This document shows, piece by piece, positions 1-10,187 of a DNA stretch of 64,000 bases (its first letter is position 1; every line of letters begins with the position of its first letter). Below the pieces are notes generated by a model. That model was not told where the DNA came from. It saw nothing but the letters and a program-made list of their open reading frames with translations, and did no database searches. Source of the stretch: Xenopus tropicalis (taxonomy: Eukaryota; Chordata; Amphibia; Anura; Pipidae); NCBI RefSeq assembly GCF_000004195.4, contig NC_030683.2, forward strand, positions 68,419,764 to 68,483,763, given 5' to 3'. Made by a program: the position numbers and the translations under genes.

Positions 1-1057
1 ATTTCTCCCTTTGCTTAAGACAGCAGCTGCCATTTTAAATAGCTTCCCGTTTGCAGTCTAGCCGTTATAGCTCAGATCACACATTCCTAAGGGAGGGGGG
101 AGGGAGTTCTTAGCATTCTTATGGGAGGGGGAGCAGGAGAGGAGGGAGAGGAGAGAACTGTGCAGACTCTGGCCAAGGGAATGAAGGCTTTTTCTGTGTG
201 AGGAAGTCAGACACTCTAACAACATGTTTACAAAAAAGGAGACCAGAAATCATGTGTTTCTTTTAATAGGATCTCAGTGCAGCTTTTCTGTGAGTGTTTA
301 AGGCTGTATTTACAAAGACTTTTCTGATAAAGCTTACTTAGTTTTTACCTTTTCTTCTCCTTTAAAGTTATAAAGATCTTCAGGACAAATTGTCTGCTAA
401 TTTGATTTAGGCTTGGAGCATGCAGAGTATATTCTGCAGTTTAATGTTTCTGAGGATGGTCCATTTTGAAAGCGTTAAGATTGGATTGTGAAAAGGGTAT
501 ATCGAAACAGAGAAGTAGGCATTTTTTGAAACTACTCATAGGACCCACATATCTGAAGTTATGATTACCCAGTGTGAATCCCTTTGTGGAATGGTCTCCT
601 TGGGCCCCGGTTTTGGATCACCAAAAGGACTTTCTTGCATCTCTACTGCTTTGACCTCAAAAAAGATTTCTGTGCCTTGTATTTAGTTTTAACCTCATGG
701 AGAAAATAAAGCCAAAAAAGTAACAATTGGTCATATTAGGGAGATATAAAGAATGTGAAGCTATGTCGGCTAGGCCAGCAGTATATAGGAACCTAGCTTT
801 TCTAAAGTAAGGAAATTAAATTACAAGTTTTACCAAGGAGCAGAATGGCTCTACTGATGACCCTATGAGAGCCACCTTGGAGGCAATAAGGGTTTGTTAG
901 AGAATGTCTAGATATTCAGCCACTTTCAGTACAGCTTATTGTCACTGTCACTGTGGTTATACATCAGTGTTATTGCTTAAAATAGATATTAAGTCTGGTT
1001 CTACACCTGGAGTCATTAGGGCTTGGAGATCTTTGATGTCCATGTGTATGAGTAGAG
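1..1057. other. Unique non-coding DNA
   Basis: I see no gene or recognised repeat here. A purine-rich, G-rich patch at about 91-165 has several runs of three to six G and could form a G-quadruplex. The 60-codon frame at 904-1086 has no recognisable domain, is cysteine/serine-rich and runs into the transposon that starts at 1058. Confidence 0.6.
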
Positions 1058-1361
1058 CAGGGATCCTCAACCTTTGTTATTCGTGAGCCACAGTCAAATG
1101 TAAAAAGACTTGGAGAGCAACACAAGCATCATAAAAGTTTATGGAGGTGCCAAATAAGGGCTAAGATTGGCTATTAGCTAATCTCTATACCCTTCTATAC
1201 ACACTATCAGCTTACAGGTAGTACATTTTGTTTTTATTCAACGAAACTTGCCACCAAGTCAGGAATTCAAAAATAACTACCAGGTTTGGGGGCACTGAGA
1301 GCAACATCCAAGGGGTTGGTGAGCAACATGTTGCTCACGAGCCACTGGTTGGGGATCTCTG
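1058..1361. mobile_element. hAT-type MITE, 304 bp
   Basis: The ends are inverted repeats: CAGGGATCCTCAACC at the left and GGTTGGGGATCTCTG at the right. The element is flanked by a perfect 8-bp direct repeat GAGTAGAG (1050-1057 and 1362-1369). Eight-base target duplications and CAGGG ends are the hallmark of hAT transposons. There is no coding capacity, so it is a non-autonomous copy. Superfamily is supported by structure; the family name is not assigned. Confidence 0.88.
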
Positions 1362-4068
1362 GAGTAGAGAAAAAGTTTATCCTGTTTAACCACAAGTGAG
1401 CAGAAGGCTAGTTTAAAAAATGAACTACCTCAGACGCAGCAGACTGTGCCCAGCATGTGGCTGTGCATTTGGCAGGGGCTTTTTGCCTTGCAGGCAGACC
1501 GTGGGCCATTTCCTCTGACTTCCAGAAATGGCAGTGCTACAAATGGAATCCACAACAACCGAGCTAGCCCTTCCTGGGGTGAGAGACACAATGAGACTCA
1601 ATCTTAAAAGCCTGGTCGTTAGGGTTACACCTAGACTCTTTAGGTGTGGATTAGACCTCAAATAGGGTACATGCCTTTTTATATGCATTAATATGTATAT
1701 AGATAGATATAGGTAGATAGATAATTCTTGCACTGCATAAAATCTTGCTAATTCTGCTTTTCCAGTAGGATGTGGGAAACACTTTCCTGAGCACTTTTTT
1801 TATCCCACTCTGTTACAAATATAGAAAATGGAAATTATGCAACATATTGCCTCAATGGAAGAGTAACTTGTATCTTTCACCAAGCGTGCCAGTACCTCCT
1901 GGCCTTATCATTCTGTCAGTTTTTATTGTTTGTATGCGCTGAAAATGGGAGTGGATAAGAGAGGTCTGTACATTAATCATGGATTATAAATTGGATGGAT
2001 TATAAATGGATTGTTAACAAAGAGCCAATATAGTCAGATATGGAAGAAACTATAATTTATATAATGTGCATTTGTCCTGTGCTATCCACCCACCACATTT
2101 AGATTTTTTTGTATTAGCTGTGCTCATCCTGCTCTGCCCTGTTGAAACCTGCAGAACCTTTGTCAAGGAAATGTGACCAGATGTGGTGGGCAGCTAATGA
2201 TTGCATAAGCTCTGCCTCTGATATAGATGTAGCATTCCCTAGGCAAAAATTATGTGTATATTTATTTAGAATTACATGGAAATTACATTTGATTTGCTGT
2301 TAGTATTGTTTCACCTCTAACTTGTTATTCTCTTGTTTTTTCTCACTTGCATGACTTGTGTCCCATACTGCCATCGCAAGGATAAACTGTGATATACTGT
2401 GCAGCAGTCTTTATTCAATTGCTGCACTTTTCTTTGTGAGGCTATTTCAACACTCTCCACCTGCTTTTCCTCTCTAGCTGACATGCTCTAACCATGTAAC
2501 TGTCTCATTCTCGGGTGAAGAGGCGGATTTGCTGTCTGCAGCATATTTCGACAGAACCCACTGCTCTGACCTTTGCTAAGTGCTGCCTTGCTTTAAGTCT
2601 TCAACAAGTTCTGTCGTTTCTCCCTGCTGCTGGCTCAATTTTCCAGGGCTAGCACAGCTCCGTTTCCTAAAAATCCTCTTATCAGATGACAGCATTCATC
2701 CCCTGCAGCCAGAGGACAGAGTGTTCATGGGCAGAGATGTATAGACCCATCCAACTTATCTCTTTCACCTTTGAATACAAGTACAATGTGGTATCTATTA
2801 TGTTACATTGTTTGAAAGTTTCTGTTGGCATGTTAACTGCTTAGAAACATTGAATTTGACAGCAAATGAGAACCAGTTGGCTCATCTCGTCTGCCTGTCT
2901 AGTCTTACTTAAAGGAATCAGCCTTGAAGGATGTTTTACCTTTTTCACAACATTATCTTTTATTTCCAGTAGCAATATATTACAGAACCCTTTTCTCTGA
3001 ATTTTCTTAGTCTATTTTTTAACTATACAGTAACTATGCGTCATAAACATAAATGTTTGTGCCAGGCTGGCAAATGATTGCAAGTTAATGTGTTGCTTAC
3101 TGATGCAATTACAATAGTACAGAATATTACTGCAAGCCCAGTGTCAATAGATGGCTACTTGGAAGTTCGGCTCAAAAATGTACTGTTGTGAATTTTTGGG
3201 CTGGAGTCTGCACTGTGTGCGCATTGACAGGCAGATTGTTTGTAGTACTGATGGAATACGGACTGATGGCAGTGGATTGGCACAAAGCACATTTGACACA
3301 AACCTTAGAAGCACACTGAGCCCCTGTTGTTAAATAAAGTACATAAAACTTAGTAGCTGATTTAATAAATAAATAAAAAAATTGGAAGACTAAATACACC
3401 ACAGAAGTCCTGGTTTTACACTTTAGGTTGAAATAATTCATACCATAATGTGCATGATTTCCATGGTTTTCTATTTTCCTCCAAAATTCATGATATTAAC
3501 TTTTTTCCACCTGCTGTAAAGTGATTGGATTATTTTCATGTCTGTAAATATTGAAGGCTATGCCTTGTTTAAGAAGAAAATAAAGAGAATGAAAAGGATT
3601 ACTGCATGCTGTTCTGTGTACATAGTTTGAAGCTGAGTATAAAGCAAGGGTAAAGAGGTGCAATTATGCATTGTAACAGGTAAAACAACGCACTGGCTTT
3701 CAGCACAAGAAAACTTAAACTGGCTTGAGAATTCAAACCAGTGTATTTGAACAACAACAACATATGATATTTGCACCATATGATTGTTTTGTGCGTTTGC
3801 CCCAGAACACTTAAATATTGTGTGAATTTGCTGTGTGCTGTGAATTTGCACAGCAAATGGATGTTAGTGCATGGTCATTGTGTAAGAAAAACATTCTTTT
3901 CTGTGCCCGTACATAACTGCCTGACTCACTTTGCATTCCCAGAAACCTTTATCTCTGTCAGGCATGCACAGAAGGCTCTCCTCTTGGACTGCCCTGTACT
4001 CCAAGAGATGAGGAGAGGTGAGCAGGAAGAGCGGACAGGGCTTTACACTGTACCAGGAAGTGACTTCC
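1362..4068. other. Unique non-coding DNA with short simple repeats
   Basis: No gene is recognised. A short GATA/TAGA tract lies at 1697-1724. The 2480-2740 stretch is less AT-rich and free of recognised repeats, so it might be conserved, but the sequence alone does not show it. The frames at 1425-1733 (-), 3172-3441 (-) and 3771-4109 (+) have no domain and overlap open frames on the other strand or in other phases. Confidence 0.6.
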
Positions 4069-4260
4069 ATTTTTTTCTCTGTGATAATAAAACTGTGCCT
4101 TGTACTTGATGGTATGTATCATATTAGTGCCAATCCTATTGGGTTTATTTAATGTTTAGATGATTTTTAGCAGATTAAAGGTTTGGTGATCCAAATTATA
4201 GAAAGAGCTCCTATCCAGAAATCCCTAGGTCCCAAGCATTCCAGATAATAGATCCTATAC
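4069..4260 (-). mobile_element. Degenerate, truncated CAGGTATGGGACC-family MITE
   Basis: The segment matches, in reverse orientation, the interior and one end of the MITE seen more completely at 10854-11161. Shared landmarks are the TAATAAAACTGTGCCTTGTACTTGA stretch (the ACAGAGAAAA/CAAGGTACTG module), TTGGGTTTATT, and the end AGGTCCCAAGCATTCCAGATAA. It is diverged, lacks a clean second terminus, and is probably an old copy. Confidence 0.65.
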
Positions 4261-4401
4261 TATTCCTATAGATCCTATCACATTACTCCTTATTATACAG
4301 AAGAAGTAGGATTCAATGGTACTTGTGGTTCAGCACTTTGCAGCATGATGCTTCTTTTTTATTAGACTAAATAGTATTCCTCGATAACGCTTATAAATAA
4401 G

Positions 4402-4883
4402 TACCGATTCATCAAAGTCATTTTGCATGCGTTAATCCGCATATCACATGTGCAAAAAAAGCATATGTAGCGTTAAACGCGCAAAATATGTGTGAATATT
4501 AACACCTACTTGGGGTAGGCAGTACTTAAAGAAAATTGCGGTTTTTGTATGTGTTGGCCCTAGAGTGATGCATCCTCCAGTTTTCAGTGAAATGGTCATT
4601 TTGAACAGTAGTTTTCTGAAAGTAATGGTTACGTGCGTAATATTGTGCGCTAAATATCGCACTTGGCGAAATATATCGGCAAAAAAAATAACACACACGG
4701 CAGGAAACAACGCAGGAAACTCGCTCATCGCGAATTAAATAACGCAAATAACATTACTTCTTAATTATGACACATGTCCTTTTAGTGAATCGAGTGTTAA
4801 CTTGCAAAAAATAAGAAGTGATAACATTTTTAAACCATGCTATAAATAGCGCCCGTTTTATCGACCTTTAGTAAATCAGCCCC
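4402..4883 (-). mobile_element. PIF/Harbinger-like MITE, older copy
   Basis: In reverse orientation this resembles the element at 44945-45484. Shared blocks include a TTTACTAAAGGTCGATAAAA end, GCTATTTATAGCATG, ATGTTATC.CTTCTTATTTTTTGC, a second internal GATTCACTAAAAGGACA..TGTCATAATTAAG block, and CTGGAGG.TGCATCACTCTAGGGCCAACA. The right end CAGCCCC is followed by ATA. The left boundary is approximate. The frames at 4444-4747 (-) are chance frames within it. Confidence 0.75.
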
Positions 4884-5067
4884 ATAATATCTGTATGTGC
4901 TGACCCTGGGCAAGCAGGTGTGATGAAGAGCAGGAGTCTTGTGATGTCAGCCAAGGGGAAAAATAGGAGCAGTGATGGGAAGAGATAAAGTATAAACTAT
5001 TGAAAAAAACAGAAGGCAACACAATAAATTAAAAATTTCAGTTTCATTGCCCTTCATGATAAAGTAA

Positions 5068-5213
5068 GCACTAACCGAGTGCTATTTAACGCATGCGATA
5101 TGCGTCCTAATGCATGCAATATTACTTTGGTGAATCGATCGTTATTTATTGCGTGCTTTTTAATGCAAAAAAGCATGCGATAAGCGTTATCGCATTTTAT
5201 TGAATCAACCCTT
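5068..5213. mobile_element. Short MITE with GATTCA-type end
   Basis: The right end TTATTGAATCAACCC resembles the reverse complement of the GGGTTGATTCACTAAA terminus of the Harbinger-like family. The interior is rich in GCATGCGATA / TATCGCATGC palindromic pieces. It is short and its left end is not clear, so it may be a deletion derivative. Confidence 0.5.
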
Positions 5214-5317
5214 ATGTCTGCTTTTCCTTGTCCTTTAAAATGCAATGTATTCCTCCAATGGGTGTTCTAGCTGATCTGCATACATCTTTGATCCTGCAAC
5301 TGGAAAAAAACACAGTA

Positions 5318-5403
5318 CCGTATATACTCGAGTATAGGCCGAGTTTTTCAGCACCAAAAATGTGCTGAAAAAGTCAGCCTCGGCTTATACTCGAGCATAT
5401 ACG
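5318..5403. repeat. 86-bp fold-back at the left end of the capturing transposon
   Basis: The sequence from the left terminus reads into its own complement: the CCGTATATACTCGAGTATA arm pairs with TATACTCGAGCATATACG, and TTTTTCAGCAC pairs with GTGCTGAAAAA around a short A-rich loop. The left end thus looks like a complete mini fold-back element, with the captured DNA lying to its right. Confidence 0.8.
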
Positions 5404-5566
5404 TATCCATCTATGGGACAAATCCTGCCTCGCACAAACCCGCACCCCGGGGTCCCCATGAGTCCACAGGGGACGTTACCGTGCGGCTCCGGCTGGTCTT
5501 TCTGACTGAGATTTTTACGTGTTGTTCCTCCGCCCTCCCCTGTGCGTCGGGTGTTTGTGTGAGACA
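5404..5566 (+). promoter_or_regulatory. Probable captured epc2 5' flank / 5' UTR
   Basis: This GC-rich, CpG-containing stretch directly precedes the captured start codon and differs in composition from the AT-rich flanks. By position it should be 5' UTR and perhaps core promoter of the donor gene. No TATA box is visible, which fits a CpG-island promoter. Whether it includes the donor's transcription start cannot be told from sequence alone. Confidence 0.5.
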
Positions 5567-5683
5567 ATGAGCAAACCTCTACCTATCTACCGCGGCAAAG
5601 ACATGCCCGACCTCAATGACTGCGTCTCTATCAACCGGGCCGTGCCGCAGATGCTGACGGGGATTGAAAAGGAGGAGGAATCG
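5567..5683 (+). pseudogene. epc2: Captured first coding exon of enhancer of polycomb homolog 2 (fragment)
   Basis: An ATG in good context (A at -3) opens a 39-codon frame, MSKPLPIYRGKDMPDLNDCV, continuing to SINRAVPQM-LTGIEKEEES. From memory of the family, residues 3-39 match the start of the vertebrate EPC2 EPcA domain almost exactly. EPC proteins are chromatin subunits of the NuA4/TIP60 acetyltransferase complex. Differences seen: the conserved LSFRARALDAAK-like segment after MSK is missing (12 codons, in frame), PT is read as LT (a CpG-type C-to-T change), and GM is read as GI. The frame ends where GTATGTGG, a good splice donor, begins, as expected for exon 1. No further EPC2 exon follows. 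It lies between the inverted repeats of a transposon, so I read it as a captured gene fragment and not the native locus. An open frame extends upstream to 5519 but shows no homology. Confidence 0.85.
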
Positions 5684-5691
5684 GTATGTGG
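5684..5691 (+). other. Splice donor at the end of the captured exon
   Basis: GTATGTGG follows the serine codon that ends the EPC2-like frame. It fits the vertebrate donor consensus (GTRAGT, with T in place of the purine-A at +3/+4 partly relaxed) and sits exactly where the family homology stops. Sequence to about 6269 would then be intron 1 of the donor gene. An intact donor without an acceptor makes this a potential first exon for chimeric transcripts. Confidence 0.6.
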
Positions 5692-6269
5692 TATTCAGGA
5701 AGCCTCTTACGCCGGACGGGATAGGTAGGGGTCTCTGTTTTGCCTCCTAGCTACGTCAGGGTTGGTTGGCGTAAGGCTCTGTTAGCCGTAGTTGGTGGCA
5801 ACCGCCACGTTGTTGCGTGCGGTCCCTACATTAAAGTGTGATGGGAATGGGGACGTAGGCGCAAGTTGTGTTATGAATAGGAAGCGCCGTTGGGGAAGCA
5901 TAGCGCAGCGGCTGCAGTTCTGTTGCCGACTTCAGCTGTATGTGTTATTGGGACCGATACTGCTGTCAGTGTTATTAAAGGGGAAGTTCTGCTTAAACAT
6001 TGTTAGCTATAGACAGTAGCCAACTAGGTGTATTAGTCCAAATAATCTAATATTTGTGTTCGCTCGCGCACCCACCCTGTGAGCACGCAACGAATTACAG
6101 CTTACTCAGTGCCCCGGAAGAGACTGCAGCGTTGTTCTTGCGGTGGCACCTCTGGGAAATGAGAACTGTGGGCTTCTGTGAGGGTGGCTACGTGAGGGTT
6201 TCCATAGGGGGCATGGGAGGTTGGAGAGAGCCATGGTTGCTGTCAGGCCTTGATGCAGATCCATCCCTA
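5692..6269 (+). other. Captured intronic DNA inside the transposon
   Basis: This is moderately GC-rich sequence between the captured splice donor and the right-hand transposon end. No exon or protein homology is seen; the frames at 5792-6019 and 6054-6368 are not convincing, and the latter runs into the terminal repeat. It is most simply donor intron 1, possibly joined to a second captured piece or native transposon sequence near 6060-6269. Confidence 0.5.
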
Positions 6270-6365
6270 GGCTTATACTCGAGTCAATACGTTTTTCCAG
6301 TTTTCTTAGGTAAAATTAGGTACCTCGGCTTATATTCGGATCGACTTATACTCGAGTATATACGG

Positions 6366-8088
6366 TAATTTTTTCACAGAACAACTAAAAATCAGTATGT
6401 TTACTACACCTCTGGATGTTTAATTACAGAGTAGAATTATGAAGTCAAAATTATACAGCTGTCTGTAAGGGAGAGCAAGATGACTGACATTGTGCTGGTA
6501 GGCAACATTCACATGAATCCTGCATCTGTAATTAAGCAGGAACTATATTGAAAATGGTCGTAATGGAAAGGATTATTGTGATACACCGCCATATATAGTA
6601 GCGCAGTAACACAGGGCATACTGTAGCTCAGCATTCCCTCCATAATTTGTAAATTACTTTAGAACACAGCCTGCAGCATTTCCAGATCAGCTGATGTTGA
6701 CACATCTGACTGCACCCATATGGCAAGTTTAAATGCTGACATAAAGTCTCCAGTTTAGCCTGCAACTTTAAGCCAGATATGACCCTTGTGTTCATAATAG
6801 ATACCCTAAACTTTTTAGCATCCATTTACCTTTAACAAGCGTCAGTCCCTCTTTTATGTCCCAGGCATCCTACTTGTAACCTTGCTATGAAATGAAATGT
6901 GAATTCAAACATTACACTCATATTCTAAGGCACAATGTTGATTCATGCTGTTCTATCAGACTCTAAATATGGCTTGTGGTCTTTAACTTCTGCATCAATG
7001 TCCTTTCCTGGCTCCTGATAAATGGTTGAAGAGACACATGAGATGATTCTCTTATTGTATCAGCTGAGAATTGGTTTCTGTGAAAGAGGAATGCTACAAA
7101 GGATTACACTGTGAAGATGATTTTTCTTTGGTTCTTATGTCCATCCAGTTCATCCCTTCTACAGAAGGTTGACATGAGAGAGATTTTTAAATTCATTGAG
7201 CATATAACTATGGCACAACAAGGAAAGAATTTTCCCTCAAAATATATATTGTAAACTGATAAACATGTCTTTACTAGAAAATGTGAGTGTGTTGGGGTGG
7301 GTTGATTAATGAAATGAAAGTATGATCATTTAAAGTATTGCTATTCTCATAATTATTTAGTCAATGCTTGTTTGGAACCCATTATTTGTCTGGATTCATG
7401 GGTTACATGAGTTTATAACAAGAGCAAGAATGCAGATTTTGTAAGTATGGCAGGGTTCCAAGTAGATTACTGACTTGACTGGTACCTGTAAGATGCATTT
7501 GAGGTAAAATGATTCTGTATTTATACATGACTTGTGTTCTACTTACAAAATACACCTATAGACTTTGCTCATAATTATGATATTGCAGCAGGGATTTTTC
7601 TTACCTGATCTTATAGGGGCCATTTACAAAGGCACACAAATGCAGGTGCTCTTAAGTGGACACAATTGAGATCCCATAATGACATAGGGGCCATACTCCT
7701 GGACTATTACATGGTTGCCAAAGCATCTATCCTGCCTTATGCGATGAATGGTGTGCACTGCGACTCTAAATACTGGATAACACTGAAGCCACCACATTCA
7801 GTGAAACAGATGTGTGCTCCAGAAGTGACGCAATGCCCCACTCTAAAAATTTTAGATGTAATTTGCACCCACAATTGCAGTGGAGTTTTAATGCATCGGG
7901 TGTGATTGTGGCAGATGCAACTCGGAGCATGGATAGTTATGCTGGAGCTACGGGGAAAATGCTGAATTATGTGTAAAGAACAAGAAAATTTGCATCTGAT
8001 ACTGCACTTTTCACACTGCATTTGCATTTATAAATTACTCCTGTTGTGTTCTAATCTACAATACAATAGCTCAGCATCTCAATATTTA
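6366..8088. other. Mostly unique non-coding DNA
   Basis: No gene is recognised. At 7616 the sequence GGGGCCATTTACAAAGG resembles the GGGGC..ATTTA..AA terminus of other MITEs here, and 7616-8000 may be an old element of that kind without a clear right end. The overlapping frames at 7666-7905 (+) and 7737-8027 (-) are mirror frames of the same DNA and not credible genes. Confidence 0.55.
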
Positions 8089-8299
8089 CATAGTAACATA
8101 GTAAGTTGGGTTGAAAAAAGACATACGTCCATCACGTTCAACCATAATGCCTATATATAACCTGCCTAACTACTAGTTGATCCAGAGGAAGGCAAAAAAC
8201 CCCATCTGAAGCCTCTCTAATTTGCCGCAGAGGGGAAAAAATTCCTTCCTGACTCCAAGATGGCAATCGGACCAGTCCCTGGATCTCGGACCAGTCCCT
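8089..8299 (-). mobile_element. CR1-type LINE 3' end
   Basis: The segment begins with an (ACATAGTA)n-like tail followed by AGTTGGGTTGAAAAAAGAC and continues to ATCCAGAGGAAGGCAAAAAACCCC and TTCCTTCCTGACTCCAAGATGG. This layout (octamer tail, then GGGTTGAAAAAAGA, then 'TTCAACC') parallels CR1 LINE 3' ends read on the complementary strand. It is a 5'-truncated copy without coding sequence, one of three in the window. Confidence 0.75.
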
Positions 8300-8502
8300 T
8301 TTTTTTAATTTAAAAGCCATTTAAAAATCAGGTATAATAAGCAAATTATCATAAACCATTAATCAAGTCTAGAATGAGATTTAAAATAGGCCCTTACATT
8401 TCAAGAACATATTAACCCAAACAGCATAGAATTGTAACCCTTTCTTGGCACATTCACTTAATATGGGCTGTATTTTTCAGGAGATGTGTGTTCTCAAAGA
8501 AT

Positions 8503-9213
8503 AGTGATACTGGGAACTGGGAACAGAGCAGTGCCTCCACCTAGTGGACACTGAGGAACACACCTCTAGGGGATTTCCACTAGGAAATAATCACACACGG
8601 TTTGCAGCAAAATCAAACTTTATATAACTTTGAAATAGAAGTAGAACAGTTTTAGGAATGACTGATACTCTTATCCTGGGAAACTTGTGTGGACTATCCA
8701 CGGCTGGCACAGTCTCTGTACTTTGCCCAGCCCCAACTTTGATCCGGATAAACCCCCAACCCTTTAATCAGTTCAGTCCCTTCCCAAAGAGCTCTTAATT
8801 CCCCCCAGGTAGCACTACCTGCCCCAGAGTACCTGCCCCGTTGAAAAGGGTGGCTACTCCCACGTAGCAGGTAACCAAGCAATACCTGTTCCTCAGGGGA
8901 TACACACTAAGAGGTACCACAGAGGACTGATTCCTTACTGGCAGCCCAGCAGACTTTTATCCTTTCAAGTCTAACACACAATACTTTGTCTGGCTGCTCA
9001 CTCTGTATCTCTTTCAACTCTGGCAAACAACAGCAGGGGCTCCCTTTATAAGCTGCTGGGCCCGCCCCTAGATTTTTGGCTCCAAAGCTTAGGCACACCT
9101 CTCCCAGACGTGCACTGGGGCAGCCAGCCAACCGGATCCCTCCCCAGGCTGTAGCTAGGCTGGATGAGATCACAGACTGAGAAACAGGGGACAGGGTTCT
9201 CTGATCCCCTACA
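8503..9213 (-). mobile_element. Probable solo LTR of a retrotransposon
   Basis: Read on the minus strand the segment starts TGTAGGGGATCAGAG and ends near CCCAGTATCACT. It is flanked by the 4-bp direct repeat GAAT (8499-8502, 9214-9217). A minus-strand TATA box, CTTATAAAGG, lies at 9043-9052 about 160 bp inside the TG end, as expected for an LTR promoter. The segment is GC-richer than its flanks and contains no gag or pol. Family (Gypsy-like or ERV) is not assigned. The frames at 8694-8882 (-) and 8907-9173 (-) have no retroviral homology that I recognise. Confidence 0.55.
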
Positions 9214-9847
9214 GAATGTATATCATATTACAGCAGCCCTTCTAACATTTGCCATAATCTACAAATTGTAGCACATTGTAACATTCGGAAATTGGAACAT
9301 CTTTCTCTTTCCTATTGGATCTTTTGTGAAGTACATGACAGCGTGAGCCTGTTAACCAACAAATGCATTGTTTGAAATAGGCATCGTTGGTAGGTTGTGT
9401 TAAACAAGCAACTTATGTTATTTAAGAACATTTAGATCCTATTTTCTTTAACTTGTTTTTGTTCTTTGTCACCCCTCCATTTATTTTTGATGCAGTAATT
9501 GGTTACACACTTGATTAAACATAGTGACACACTTGAATGTCCTGACAACCTGGCTGAAAATGACAATAAAAGTAGACAAATACAACTGTGAAAGCATGAA
9601 AGATTGTTTGGTTAACCCATTTATTGAGCAAATGCAAGACTTCACCGTGTTTCATTTGCAATTAGAGCTTCCCAGAAGAAACTGGCTAGTCCTTATTTCA
9701 GCCATCTATCCTAAAGCCTGAAATAAAGTAGATGCTTGGCATGTGGGTGCTATTGCATTCCATTCTTGCTTTTCTGTTCTGCATGTGATACAAAGCCAGG
9801 TATTTAGTTGTTGTGACAGCATGTGTTGGAACTACTCAATGCCTAGA
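9214..9847. other. Unique non-coding DNA
   Basis: No gene or repeat is recognised. The 65-codon frame at 9524-9721 has no domain, and its composition is that of the surrounding AT-rich DNA. Confidence 0.6.
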
Positions 9848-9905
9848 CGAATAAATGCTACCTCCTGATTGGTTGCTATGGGCTATCATACATGTGCAAA
9901 CTAAC
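9848..9905. mobile_element. Half-copy of a CAATCAG fold-back MITE
   Basis: CTGATTGGTTGCTATGGGCTATC is the right half of the inverted repeat seen in full at 18688-18870 and 35726-35901. The left half is absent. Confidence 0.55.
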
Positions 9906-9954
9906 CCCCCTCCCCTTCATGTAGTAAAAGGAAAAAATATTCACAGTGTGAACA

Positions 9955-10187
9955 CAGGGGCGGATTGGGCTCCCGGGGGATGGGCAAAAATCCTGGTGGG
10001 CCCCGGCGGCCTAGACCTGATCCTTTTGCCGCTTCCCCGTTGTCCCTCCCCTGACACATTGAAAGTAAGTTTTGCACTCAGGGGAGCACATTGAGCGGGT
10101 GCTAGGGGCCTCTGCCGGGGGTGTGGTGGGTGTACAGGGGATGCAGCGGTGGCACTTTGGGGGGTGGGGGGCCCCTGGCCGACCCTA
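9955..10187. mobile_element. hAT-type MITE, GC-rich
   Basis: The left end CAGGGGCGGATTGGGC is mirrored imperfectly at the right end (GGCCGACCCTA). The flanks TGTGAACA (9947-9954) and TGTAAACA (10188-10195) agree at 7 of 8 bases, consistent with a slightly mutated 8-bp hAT target duplication. The frames in this stretch on both strands are proline/glycine-rich by composition only. Confidence 0.65.

Larger units (their letters stand above)
5318..6365 (+). mobile_element. TIR DNA transposon carrying a captured host-gene fragment
   Basis: The ends are inverted repeats, CCGTATATACTCGAGTATA at the left and TATACTCGAGTATATACGG at the right, flanked by TA on both sides (5316-5317, 6366-6367). Both subterminal regions repeat the CGGCTTATACTCGAG module. 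The first 86 bp form a fold-back on their own; the last roughly 100 bp hold TTAGGTACCTCGGCTTATATTCGG. The 870 bp between (about 5404-6269) are not transposon-like: they are GC- and CpG-richer than the flanks and contain an epc2 exon. The TA duplication would fit a Tc1/mariner-type insertion, but I cannot name the superfamily. No transposase is present, so movement would need enzyme in trans. The structure is that of a Pack-type (gene-capturing) TIR element. Confidence 0.82.

Noticed and set aside
3771..4109. 112-codon frame
   Set aside because: It ends inside a degenerate MITE, overlaps open frames on the opposite strand, and shows no domain.
5567..5683. Native epc2 exon 1
   Set aside because: It lacks 12 conserved residues, no second exon is seen, and it sits between transposon inverted repeats with TA flanks. 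Kept as a captured fragment, with the test stated.
6054..6368. 104-codon frame within the capturing transposon
   Set aside because: It runs into the right inverted repeat and has no homology that I recognise.
7666..8027. Antiparallel pair of 79- and 96-codon frames
   Set aside because: Both strands open over the same DNA, no domains, probably within an old MITE.
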